Shown here piece after piece: positions 15,686 to 22,866 of a DNA stretch of 28,872 bases; position 1 is the first letter of the stretch; every line of letters starts with the position of its first letter. The stretch covers positions 1 through 28,872 of IMG/VR virus record IMGVR_UViG_3300030202_000426; one strand, written 5' to 3'. A program made the translations under genes and the position numbers. Source of the DNA: a virus. The notes under the pieces are model-generated. The model was not told the DNA's origin. It did not search any database and saw only the letters and a list, made by a program, of their open reading frames with translations.

Positions 15686-17282
15686 AAAAGTCCAAGTAGA
15701 TATAAAAACAAGAGGTGCAAGTAAAGCATCAAAAGATTTAGGAAAAGTAGATAAAGGATTAGGTAGGTTAGCTAAGTCTGCTGCAGGTGCAGCTGCATCT
15801 TTCTTTGGTGCAAGAATGTTGCTTGATGGATTTAGTAGCATGATTAATGCAACAAGAGAACAGATATTAGCAGAAACTCAACTGAATGCAGTTTTAAAAT
15901 CTACTGCAGGAGTAGCAGGATTAACTGCAAAAGAATTAACTGGTATGGCTTCTGCTTTACAAAAGCAAACACGATTTGGTGATGAAGCAATTATCAAAGC
16001 ACAATCCTTGATGCTAACATTTACCAAAGTAGGAAAAGAAGTATTTCCTGATGCAATAGAAGCAGTATTAAATATGTCTGAAGCAATGGGACAAGACTTA
16101 CAACAAGGAGTTATCCAAGTTGGTAAAGCATTAAATGACCCAATCTTAGGGGTTACAGCACTTAGACGAGTTGGTGTACAATTAACAAAACAACAAGAAG
16201 AACAAGTTAAAGCATTTACTAATTCAGGTGAAGTTGCAAAAGCACAAAAGATTATTTTAAGTGAATTGGAAACACAATTTGGTGGAGTAGCAAAAGCATC
16301 AGGTGAAACTTTACCTGGTTCATTAGACCAAATGAATAATGCTATTGGAGATGTAAGCGAAGAAATAGGTAAAGTATTTTCACCAATTCTTGTTGCAGTA
16401 GCAGATGATGTAACAGAATTTGCTGAAAAGGTAGATGAATCATTACCAAAACTTCAAGGATATGCTAATGTATTAGGTGTTTTAATTGAAAAGGCAGGTT
16501 TGTTTAATATCTTGACAGGTAATACAGCTTTTGCAATAGCAAGAACTAACACAGAAGCAAAGAAGGCAGCTGAAGAAGGAATAGATGATTTTATAGATAG
16601 ATTACAAAGAATTCCTGAAACAAGTTCAGACAATCAATTAGCTGCTTTGTCTGCAGGGTTGGGAATGGTACAACAAGATACTGAAGCACACAATGAAGCT
16701 ATGAAAGAAATGGACGATGACTTTCATCAAGCTAAAATGGGCAATATAGAAGCAGACTTTTTTGTACAAGATTCTTTGAGAAAAAGAAATAGAGAAGCAG
16801 AAAAACAAAGAAGAAAAGAAGAACGAGATGCACATAGAGAAAAAATGGCACAAAATCTTGAAGCAGCAATCTTACAAGGACAATCTGCAAAACAAGCTGG
16901 TATATCAGTAGTAAAAGCAGAGGTAGCAGAAGCACAAGCAGGATTGATTTCAAGTATTATGAAAGCATTACCATTCCCTATTAATCTTGCAGTAGCTGCA
17001 GGGGCAGGTGGAATGATAGGTAAAGTAACAGATTCTTTATTTTCCTCTTTTGCAACAGGTGGTAGTTTTGTAACCAAAGGTAGAACAACCCTTCCTATTG
17101 GAAATGGAGTAGTAGTAGGAGATAATGCAAGTGGTATGGAACGAATTGATGTAACACCATTACCAAGTCCTACAAGTAGTGGAAATAACATCACAATAAA
17201 TATATCTGCCCCATTGGTAGATGAAACAGTAGTAGATACAATAATACCTGCTATAAGACGAGCAGAAAAACTAAACTTATAA
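15678..17282 (+). CDS. Tail tape measure protein
   Basis: A 534-residue, largely helical protein following the chaperones. It begins with a basic part (MAKKVQVDIKTRGASKASKD), then alanine-rich helices and the recognisable tape measure core ('LTAKELTGMASALQKQTRFG', 'MGQDLQQGVIQVGKALNDP'). A charged coiled-coil stretch (REAEKQRRKEERDAHREK) and a hydrophobic segment (MKALPFPINLAVAAGAGGMIG) come before a Gly/Ser-rich end. Tail length scales with tape measure length in siphophages, about 0.15 nm per residue. This one therefore predicts a short tail of roughly 80 nm, if the whole helix counts. Confidence 0.85.
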   Translation: MAKKVQVDIKTRGASKASKDLGKVDKGLGRLAKSAAGAAASFFGARMLLDGFSSMINATREQILAETQLNAVLKSTAGVAGLTAKELTGMASALQKQTRFGDEAIIKAQSLMLTFTKVGKEVFPDAIEAVLNMSEAMGQDLQQGVIQVGKALNDPILGVTALRRVGVQLTKQQEEQVKAFTNSGEVAKAQKIILSELETQFGGVAKASGETLPGSLDQMNNAIGDVSEEIGKVFSPILVAVADDVTEFAEKVDESLPKLQGYANVLGVLIEKAGLFNILTGNTAFAIARTNTEAKKAAEEGIDDFIDRLQRIPETSSDNQLAALSAGLGMVQQDTEAHNEAMKEMDDDFHQAKMGNIEADFFVQDSLRKRNREAEKQRRKEERDAHREKMAQNLEAAILQGQSAKQAGISVVKAEVAEAQAGLISSIMKALPFPINLAVAAGAGGMIGKVTDSLFSSFATGGSFVTKGRTTLPIGNGVVVGDNASGMERIDVTPLPSPTSSGNNITINISAPLVDETVVDTIIPAIRRAEKLNL

Positions 17283-17294
17283 GGAGATATAAAA

Positions 17295-17591
17295 GTGGAA
17301 CTTGGCAAAGGAACTAAATTTACATTCAGTATTGAAACACTTATTAGTATTGCTGTAACTATATTTATGGTAGTTGGGCTATGGTTTAATCTTCAAGCCG
17401 ACATTGAAGAAGCTAAACAATTACCTGAACCACCAATCAGCAGAACAGAATATGATTTGAAAGACCAAATGATAAGAAACTCTATTTTAAATACTGAAGA
17501 AAAAGTAGAAAAATTAGAAGATAAAGTAGATGACATTAAAGAAGATACAAGAAGTATTAACGAAACTCTACTTAATATGAACAATAAATAG
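17295..17591 (+). CDS. Membrane-anchored coiled-coil protein
   Basis: A 98-residue protein starting at GTG behind AAGGAGA. Residues about 13-34 form one membrane segment (LISIAVTIFMVVGLWFNLQA). A proline-containing linker (LPEPPISRTEY) and a 40-residue coiled coil (EEKVEKLEDKVDDIKEDTRS) follow. The topology of a single N-terminal anchor with a long coiled coil recalls inner-membrane spanins and proteins that bind tape measures. A matching outer lipoprotein is not obvious nearby, so spanin is only a possibility. Confidence 0.6.
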   Translation: MELGKGTKFTFSIETLISIAVTIFMVVGLWFNLQADIEEAKQLPEPPISRTEYDLKDQMIRNSILNTEEKVEKLEDKVDDIKEDTRSINETLLNMNNK

Positions 17592-17599
17592 GATGGATT

Positions 17600-17980
17600 A
17601 TGAAAAAATGGATAAGTATGTTGTTATTATGGCTTGGACTATCTACTTCTTGGCTACAATCGCAATCAGTATCTTTGGATAATTTTCAAGATATTCAGTT
17701 AATGAAAAACGAGTTTTGTGCAGTAATAGAAGTCAATGCTTCTTGGAACTGGGCAAACAAAATACCATTAGAAAAGATAGACAAATGCTATACTGGATAT
17801 GTTGATCTTGCTAATAAAAAAATCGGTGCAGTCATTCAAAAAGAATGGGACATTAAAGTAGTACCTACCATTATCATATTTGAATATGGTGTAGAGGTAA
17901 AACGATTTGAAGCAGACCTTTCTATGAAATTTAGAGAAGATGAAATCTTAAATAGCATAAGAAAAGAGATTGGACAATAA
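17600..17980 (+). CDS. Exported thioredoxin-fold protein lacking CxxC
   Basis: A 126-residue protein with a signal peptide-like start (MKKWISMLLLWLGLSTSWL, cleavage probably near residue 22). The rest follows the thioredoxin pattern: a strand 'CAVIEVNASW', a helix, then the cis-proline region 'WDIKVVPTIIIFEYGVEVKRF' with P89. In thioredoxins the catalytic WCGPC follows the first strand. Here it is WNWANK (49-54), so both cysteines are gone and the redox reaction is not possible by the usual route. C40 and C63 remain elsewhere. It lies in the tail module between the tape measure and tail tip. A structural or binding role in the periplasm or tail is likely. Confidence 0.65.
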   Translation: MKKWISMLLLWLGLSTSWLQSQSVSLDNFQDIQLMKNEFCAVIEVNASWNWANKIPLEKIDKCYTGYVDLANKKIGAVIQKEWDIKVVPTIIIFEYGVEVKRFEADLSMKFREDEILNSIRKEIGQ

Positions 17981-18369
17981 TGTCAAAACATTTTACCAAA
18001 CCTAAATTAAGAGAACGAATTAAAAATCGTATAATGCGAGGTTCTAAAGGTGGTAGAAGTGGACAATGGTCTGCAAGAAAATCACAACTTCTTGTAAAGG
18101 CATACGAAAAAGCAGGTGGTGGTTATCGTGGAAGAAAAACAAAATCTGCAAAAGCACTCAGCAGATGGACTAAACAAAAGTGGACTACAAAGTCAGGTAA
18201 GAAATCATCAAAGACTGGTGAAAGATATTTACCTGAAAGATTGATTAAGTCTATGAGTTCATCACAATATGCTTATGAAACAAGAAAGAAACGAGCAGCA
18301 ACCAAAAAAGGTAAACAATCTGCAAGTTATTCTAAGAAAACTACTAAAAGAATGAGGAGATATACATGA
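17980..18369 (+). CDS. Basic protein resembling DUF5872
   Basis: A 129-residue protein, over 30 percent Lys/Arg. The segments 'GQWSARKSQLLVKAYEKAGGG', 'LSRWTKQKWTTKSGKKS', 'GERYLPERLIKSMSSSQYAYETRKKR' are a pattern I recognise from a family (recalled as DUF5872) found in phages and in giant algal viruses. No activity is known. Its high charge suggests binding to DNA or RNA. It overlaps the thioredoxin-like gene by one base and the tail protein gene by four, so it is coexpressed with tail proteins. Confidence 0.65.
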   Translation: MSKHFTKPKLRERIKNRIMRGSKGGRSGQWSARKSQLLVKAYEKAGGGYRGRKTKSAKALSRWTKQKWTTKSGKKSSKTGERYLPERLIKSMSSSQYAYETRKKRAATKKGKQSASYSKKTTKRMRRYT

Positions 18370-20681
18370 GTTTTATTAACTCTAACTATTCATCAAAGCT
18401 ATCACCAACTATGACTGAAAATTGGTTGGTACAGATATTTAAAAATACAACTTCAAGTGTGTCTACAACTGATACTCCTGATTTTAGGTTTAGTTTTTCA
18501 GAAACTACATATAATAGTCAAAACTATTATCCTGCAATCCTTAATAAACCAAGTATATCGTATTCGCTTGATCTCAAAGGATTTACAACAAAAACTGGAT
18601 CAGTAACTTTAAATCTTGCTAATATAGATTTAGATGGAACAACTTTATTAGAACTATTAGGAAACGATACAATCAATGGGCAAGTTAATATTATATCTCA
18701 AATTGATAATGATAATACTGCTGCTAATGCTTTACAAATATTTAGTGGTAGAGTTAGTAGCTTTGCTTACAGAAACAACACCATAGTATTAAGTCTTGTA
18801 TCTAATAGACCATTTCAGAATGTATCTATACCACAAGGCAAGACAAGTAATTCAGATAATCCTCAATACAACAATAAGATACAACCTTTAGTATATGGGG
18901 ATTATACTGCTAATACTAACTTTGTGAATGGGCAAGATGTATATGCTTGTCCTTTTTTAAAAAATGATGGTGCGAACTTTATGTACATTATCCCTGAAGG
19001 AACAAGTGGTTCTGATAAATTAGAGTTTTATGACAAAGGTATGAAACGATTTGTAGAACTTACAGGAATGACTGATACTTCTGTAGCAACAGTAGATAGT
19101 GTTAAAGTATTAAAAGTTCCAAAGAGCATGGAAAGACAATTTAAAATGTTACCTGATGATGTAACTGCAACCATAGTAGGAAGTGGTGTAAGTTTAACTG
19201 CTGGTAGTTTAGATAATGCTTACAATGGTAATACTGGTAATAGTGTTACTTATGCAAATACAGCAGGATTTAGTAGTGAATCAAAAGGTGTAGTATTTAA
19301 ATTACAAATGCCACAAGTAACAGGTAAGATTACTGCTATTACTTTGGGATTATCAGGGACATATAGTCAAACTATAACTGGAAGTCCAAGTGGTACTGAT
19401 GGGGCATTCTTTAACTTAGCAACATCTCTAAGTAGTAGTTTTGGATCGTCAAGTGGAGATATAGAATTAGTTGGAACTTCATCAAGTGGAGATAAAGTAG
19501 ATAGATCAAATGTTGCTTTACCAACTTCTACTAATATAGCAAATATATTAAGTGATAATGCTTTACCTAATAATCTTTATTTAAGTTTTAGATTTAATGC
19601 AGAAGGCGATGATATTAGTTATAGTGATTTCAATGTTATTTTAAGCAATATCTTTGTAACTATAACTGCTTCTAATGACTTAGCAAATGAGCCGATTGCA
19701 TCACAAGAATTTAATGCAGGGATTGAAAAAGTATATTTAGGTAGAGATGTATTAACTGAAGGGTTTACTGCATATTCTTCTGTTGCAACCTTGACTGATC
19801 TTGATAATCCTGTAGCGATCCATAGACAATTATTACATAGTATCATTAATGTAGCAGATTCAGATAGTGATGCTAAAATAGAAAATTCAGGATATAAGTC
19901 AGTAGCAGAACTAAGAGATAGTACATTAACCAGTCCAACATCAACACATTGGAAAACACGATTGGCTTTAGATGAACAAGAAGAATTAGAAAGCATTATG
20001 GAACAATTACAATATGAAGGGTGTTTCTTTTTTGAGTTTAGTCCACAAGCACAACAGACTTCAATATCAGGTGTAAATGAATTACGATACTTCACCATAG
20101 CAGATAGTGTAACTGCAAATGTAGATTTATCTCAAAATGATATAAGTGGATATGAACTTGGAATTACACCAGTTTCTGATCTTGAAACAAATATTGTAGT
20201 AAATTACAAAAAACACCCAGCAGAAAATCAATATCTAAAACAAGATACTTTTGAACTTACAGATCCAAGCGATTCTTCAAGTTCAGGAAATCATGATGTA
20301 ATCTTTGATAGTGCTTCACATCAAAAACAAGAAATCAATTTAGACTTTTTGATAGATGCAGTAGATGATGTAGTAGGTTCAAGAAATTCCAGTTGGATTA
20401 ATTTTAGAAAAAGTTTATTTGGTGAATATAAAACTACTGTTAGTGCAACTTTAGTAAATCCTGAAAAGTATGCAATGTTGCAAGTAGGTGATTTCATAGA
20501 CTTTGGTGAGATTACATTTTCAGAACTTGGAACACCATTTGATGAAATATCAGATACCTTTGATAGTTTTATTGCTATGCCTACAAGATTATTCAAAGAT
20601 GCTTGGAGTGGTAAAAAGTTCATCATCACAAATTTAAAAAGACAAGTTGGTAAAATTTCAATACAAACAAGGGAAGTATAA
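18366..20681 (+). CDS. Tail hub / tail tip protein
   Basis: A 771-residue, low-charge beta protein after the tape measure. The beginning (NWLVQIFKNTTSSV ... FRFSFSETTYNSQNYYPAIL ... YSLDLKGFTTKTGSVTLNLAN) resembles the beta-rich hub/baseplate proteins at the tip of siphovirus tails. The last 200 residues (LALDEQEELESIMEQLQYEGCFFFEF ... ETNIVVNYKKHPAENQYL) resemble the gp27-like tail hub part. The middle 300 residues are Ser/Gly-rich and look like an inserted beta domain, perhaps sugar binding. The function is inferred from position and weak pattern. Stop and start overlap the next gene (TAATG). Confidence 0.6.
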   Translation: MSFINSNYSSKLSPTMTENWLVQIFKNTTSSVSTTDTPDFRFSFSETTYNSQNYYPAILNKPSISYSLDLKGFTTKTGSVTLNLANIDLDGTTLLELLGNDTINGQVNIISQIDNDNTAANALQIFSGRVSSFAYRNNTIVLSLVSNRPFQNVSIPQGKTSNSDNPQYNNKIQPLVYGDYTANTNFVNGQDVYACPFLKNDGANFMYIIPEGTSGSDKLEFYDKGMKRFVELTGMTDTSVATVDSVKVLKVPKSMERQFKMLPDDVTATIVGSGVSLTAGSLDNAYNGNTGNSVTYANTAGFSSESKGVVFKLQMPQVTGKITAITLGLSGTYSQTITGSPSGTDGAFFNLATSLSSSFGSSSGDIELVGTSSSGDKVDRSNVALPTSTNIANILSDNALPNNLYLSFRFNAEGDDISYSDFNVILSNIFVTITASNDLANEPIASQEFNAGIEKVYLGRDVLTEGFTAYSSVATLTDLDNPVAIHRQLLHSIINVADSDSDAKIENSGYKSVAELRDSTLTSPTSTHWKTRLALDEQEELESIMEQLQYEGCFFFEFSPQAQQTSISGVNELRYFTIADSVTANVDLSQNDISGYELGITPVSDLETNIVVNYKKHPAENQYLKQDTFELTDPSDSSSSGNHDVIFDSASHQKQEINLDFLIDAVDDVVGSRNSSWINFRKSLFGEYKTTVSATLVNPEKYAMLQVGDFIDFGEITFSELGTPFDEISDTFDSFIAMPTRLFKDAWSGKKFIITNLKRQVGKISIQTREV

Positions 20682-21451
20682 TGGCAAGTTATTTTATATA
20701 TGATAGTATTAATCAATACAGAAGTGATAACACAGTAAGTGAAGGACAAATGACAGATAGTGGCACACCTACTTTTTCTGCATCAGACACTTTGACAAAT
20801 CATAGTCGTTCCAACGATCAAAATATCGGAACTACTATTTCAGGAGTAGCAGATAGAGATGCAATAGAATATGCAGTAGGATCGTCAGCGACAGCAGATG
20901 CTGCAGCAGTATATTTTACTGGAGATGATGGAGTATCAAGTGGTACTATTATGACATTCTTTATAGATACTGATAGAGCAAGTTTACCAAGCAAAGGTAC
21001 AATATCAGCAGTTAGTGCAGCAGGTTGGGCAGTAGCAGATTTAACAGAAACTACTGGAACAAAATTCTTTACTGAATTTAATGGATCAGTAACCAATGTA
21101 TCAGAAATTCTAATTGGTAAAAAATTAGCTTTTGAAGTAGAACCTGATGTCAATGTTCAATCATCTATTGATTACGAAAACTCAATCCAAAGAAGTTTAG
21201 GTGGAGTTGAGTATGCTTTAAATGTCAATCAAGGACAAGAAGTAATTACCATATCATTTCAAAACATTTCAAGCACATTTAAATCTAATCTAATTACCAT
21301 GCAAGATGCTTTAAAAGGTGAAGCCACAAAGTTTCTTTATAATGATGGAAGTTCTTTCCATTGGGTAAGATTAGATAAACCAATGACATTTACCGAAATA
21401 GCAGATGGAAGATTTAGCACACAATTAGTTTTAAGGCAACAAATCCAGTAA
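20681..21451 (+). CDS. Tail tip / distal tail protein
   Basis: A 256-residue protein, the last of the structural block. The N-terminal half is Ser/Thr/Ala-rich and acidic. The C-terminal half (QRSLGGVEYALNVNQGQEVITISFQNIS ... STFKSNLITMQDALKGEATKFLY ... HWVRLDKPMTFTEIADGRFS) has the layout of distal tail-like beta domains. It ends in a strand that would pack against the tube. It was not matched to a named family. A terminator follows 48 bases after the stop. Confidence 0.55.
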   Translation: MASYFIYDSINQYRSDNTVSEGQMTDSGTPTFSASDTLTNHSRSNDQNIGTTISGVADRDAIEYAVGSSATADAAAVYFTGDDGVSSGTIMTFFIDTDRASLPSKGTISAVSAAGWAVADLTETTGTKFFTEFNGSVTNVSEILIGKKLAFEVEPDVNVQSSIDYENSIQRSLGGVEYALNVNQGQEVITISFQNISSTFKSNLITMQDALKGEATKFLYNDGSSFHWVRLDKPMTFTEIADGRFSTQLVLRQQIQ

Positions 21452-21499
21452 ATACAAGACTTTTATACTGAAAGGTATATAATCACCCCATAAACAAAA

Positions 21500-21519
21500 A
21501 AGCCCTCATTTGAGGGCTT
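21500..21519. terminator. Bidirectional intrinsic terminator
   Basis: Eight perfect pairs (AAGCCCTC with GAGGGCTT, loop ATTT) are flanked by A-rich sequence on the left (AAACAAAAA) and T-rich sequence on the right (CTTCTTTGT). It can stop both the rightward tail transcript and the leftward transcript from the two minus-strand genes. It lies in the 89-base gap where they converge. Confidence 0.9.
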
Positions 21520-21540
21520 CTTTGTAACTAAGAGGTATTT

Positions 21541-22014
21541 TTAGTATTGTTTTCTAACTTTTTCAGCTAAGACTGATGAGTTGATGTCTGCATCGTTGCA
21601 GTAAGAATCATACTCACCAACTCTTTCATTCATTTCTTCAGCATTGTATGCAAAGCAAGTTGTGTAAATATTTTTTCTTGTTTGAAACTCACCACCAAAG
21701 TAATAAGTATCTTCTTGGCTAACACCTAAACCTTTATCACCTGCTAAAGCATAACCTTCGATTGCATGAGCAACTGCAATAAGACTCATGTAATCTGCTT
21801 GAACTAAATCTTCATCAAATCTACCTGAAACATTTTGAAAACCATGTCTTCTTTCTAAATCAAATTTAGATTGTTCTTCATTATTAGCAACAAACATTCT
21901 GTAAGCATATTTAATTTTTTCTCCATTAGCATCTTGTCCTGTGTAGTTAAATTTTGCTAAACCTAACCCAAGTTCGTTTGCTCTTTTTTGTACTTTTTTA
22001 AATTGTAATCTCAT
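21541..22014 (-). CDS. Minus-strand hypothetical protein
   Basis: A 157-residue protein on the minus strand. The start is the ATG at 22014-22012 behind AAAGGAGAAAAAA; longer in-frame starts lack such a site. It begins MRLQFKKVQKRANELGLGLA. The middle is rich in acidic and aromatic residues (RFDEDLVQADYMSLIAVAHA), with cysteines near the C-terminus (TTCFAYN, SYCNDAD). I recognise no family. It lies opposite to all other genes, downstream of a second minus gene and before the shared terminator. This placement is typical of early host-control or accessory genes. Confidence 0.65.
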   Translation of the reverse strand: MRLQFKKVQKRANELGLGLAKFNYTGQDANGEKIKYAYRMFVANNEEQSKFDLERRHGFQNVSGRFDEDLVQADYMSLIAVAHAIEGYALAGDKGLGVSQEDTYYFGGEFQTRKNIYTTCFAYNAEEMNERVGEYDSYCNDADINSSVLAEKVRKQY

Positions 22015-22033
22015 TTTTTTCTCCTTTTGTTTA

Positions 22034-22051
22034 GGGGGCATTTCTGCCCCC
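22034..22051. terminator. GC-rich hairpin between the minus-strand genes
   Basis: Seven perfect pairs (GGGGGCA with TGCCCCC, loop TTTC) lie between the two minus-strand genes. In the plus direction a T-rich run (TTGTTTTTA) follows, so it could stop rightward read-through. In the minus direction it precedes the ribosome binding site of the 21541 gene by a few bases, and could protect or limit that message. Confidence 0.6.
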
Positions 22052-22057
22052 TTGTTT

Positions 22058-22240
22058 TTAGTATAAATAACCAACTTCCTTTGCAGTTTCTAAAGTCCCA
22101 GCACAAAATCTATCACCAGTTTCAAGATTTTCTACCCAGTAATCTTTAGTACCTTTTGTTTTAGTAATAACAATCATATTATTGTCTTGTCTTTCCCAAA
22201 CTAAATAACCTTGTTGTGTTTCTACTTTGTTAAATCTCAT
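22058..22240 (-). CDS. Short minus-strand hypothetical protein
   Basis: A 60-residue protein beginning MRFNKVETQQGYLVWERQDN. I place the start at 22240 because the ATG has the same leader as the other minus gene (TAAACAAAAGGAGAAAAAA). A longer frame to 22354 has no such site and runs into the repeat region. The product is a compact beta-like protein with a 'NNMIVITKTKGTKDYWVENLETG' pattern. No family was recognised. It is probably transcribed from the divergent region at once after infection. Confidence 0.65.
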   Translation of the reverse strand: MRFNKVETQQGYLVWERQDNNMIVITKTKGTKDYWVENLETGDRFCAGTLETAKEVGYLY

Positions 22241-22264
22241 TTTTTTCTCCTTTTGTTTAACTAA

Positions 22265-22302
22265 CATATACAATATTAATATATAGAAACGAATAGTGCA
22301 AG
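22265..22302 (-). promoter_or_regulatory. Possible promoter for the minus-strand genes
   Basis: Read on the minus strand, TTGCAC is followed after 17 bases by TAATAT, then about 35 bases to the ATG of the 60-residue gene. Both hexamers are imperfect (3 and 4 of 6 to the sigma-70 consensus), so only the spacing and position support it. Confidence 0.35.
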
Positions 22303-22321
22303 TCTTTTCGAAATTATTTTT

Positions 22322-22409
22322 AAGGGTTATATAAAGGGTTGTAGGATCATACACAAATTGTGGATAAGTGTGTGGATATCAAGTCTTATCAAAGGGTTAT
22401 ACTAAGGGT
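22322..22409 (+). repeat. Direct repeat pairs AAGGGTTATA..AAGGGT
   Basis: AAGGGT occurs at 22322, 22334, 22392 and 22404. The two pairs each have a 12-base internal pitch and lie 70 bases apart, with TATA-type sequence between the members (TATATA, TATACT). Each pair is preceded by CAAGTCTT (22299-22306, 22380-22387). They could be binding sites for a phage regulator or initiator covering -10 elements. Confidence 0.6.
22359..22379 (-). promoter_or_regulatory. Two DnaA boxes
   Basis: TGTGGATAA at 22359-22367 is the exact complement of the consensus DnaA box TTATCCACA. TGTGGATAT at 22371-22379 differs from it by one base. The two are in the same orientation, 12 bases apart. A single nine-base match could be chance in 29 kb, but two in tandem in the only large non-coding gap are unlikely to be. 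Confidence 0.65.
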
Positions 22410-22559
22410 GCAAGAAAAAGACAAAGACAAAGATAAATATAAAGTTAAAGCATAAGGAGAATTATAAGAAAAAAAAGAATTAGCAAAATAATCATTGACT
22501 TAAATAAAAAAAAAGACTTAGGTTGTTTTTAAATATGTTAATGACAAAGGAGAAAAATC

Positions 22560-22646
22560 ATGATCATAGAAATTATAGCTTACACTATCTACATGATAGT
22601 TATGTGGGAGTTTTTAAAAAAGGTAGTTAAAGAATGGTACTTGTAA
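22560..22646 (+). CDS. 28-residue membrane micro-protein
   Basis: The product MIIEIIAYTIYMIVMWEFLK... has one hydrophobic helix and a basic/aromatic end (KKVVKEWYL). It has a perfect AAAGGAG site and is the first rightward gene after the divergent region. Its stop lies 13 bases inside the next gene. Such peptides in early phage regions may act on the host membrane. No homologue is known to me. Confidence 0.5.
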   Translation: MIIEIIAYTIYMIVMWEFLKKVVKEWYL

Positions 22647-22858
22647 AACTTACCTTAGAAGAATTAGAATTGTTGATTGAAGTAATGGAACGAAATAGAA
22701 TCGACCATGATAATGAAAATACACTTAGACACGATTTACGATCAATTCGTGAAAAAGTGGAAAATGAGAAAAATCGTTTAGCAGAAGAAATGGCAAAAAG
22801 ACCTAAAGAAGAAATGAGGTTGATTCCAAATCCAACATCTGCCGAACACATTGAATAG
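22634..22858 (+). CDS. Small early helical protein
   Basis: A 74-residue, highly charged helical protein (LTLEELELLIEVMERNRIDH ... REKVENEKNRLAEEMAKRPK). The ATG overlaps the preceding micro-gene. It lies just before SSB. It probably forms a coiled coil. I recognise no family, and it may be a regulatory or accessory factor of the replication block. Confidence 0.6.
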   Translation: MVLVKLTLEELELLIEVMERNRIDHDNENTLRHDLRSIREKVENEKNRLAEEMAKRPKEEMRLIPNPTSAEHIE

Positions 22859-22866
22859 GAGAAAAT

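Larger units (their letters stand above)
22241..22559. other. Divergent non-coding region, candidate replication origin and control region
   Basis: This is the only gap longer than 300 bases. Left to right it holds the minus-strand leader; a direct repeat module made of CAAGTCTT followed by AAGGGTTATA and a second AAGGGT 12 bases on (22299-22339, again at 22380-22409); two DnaA-type boxes between the modules; a run of six hexamers each starting AAA (22417-22452, AAAGAC, AAAGAC, AAAGAT...); and an A-rich segment with TTGACT at 22495-22500 before the first rightward gene. The arrangement of initiator boxes beside repeats and an easily melted tract is typical of origins. Function is inferred. 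Confidence 0.6.

Noticed and set aside
16727-17308. Long open frame opposite the tape measure gene
   Set aside because: It is a low-complexity shadow of the tape measure, with no ribosome binding site and opposite to a well-supported gene. The same applies to other minus-strand frames in the structural block.
22241-22354. Longer N-terminus of the 60-residue minus-strand protein
   Set aside because: The extension would cross the repeat and promoter region, and the ATG at 22240 has a perfect ribosome binding site identical to that of its neighbour.
22495-22523. Sigma-70 promoter with TTGACT at 22495
   Set aside because: The -35 is good, but at 16-18 bases the candidate -10 (TTAGGT or TAGGTT) is poor, so it is not listed as a feature.
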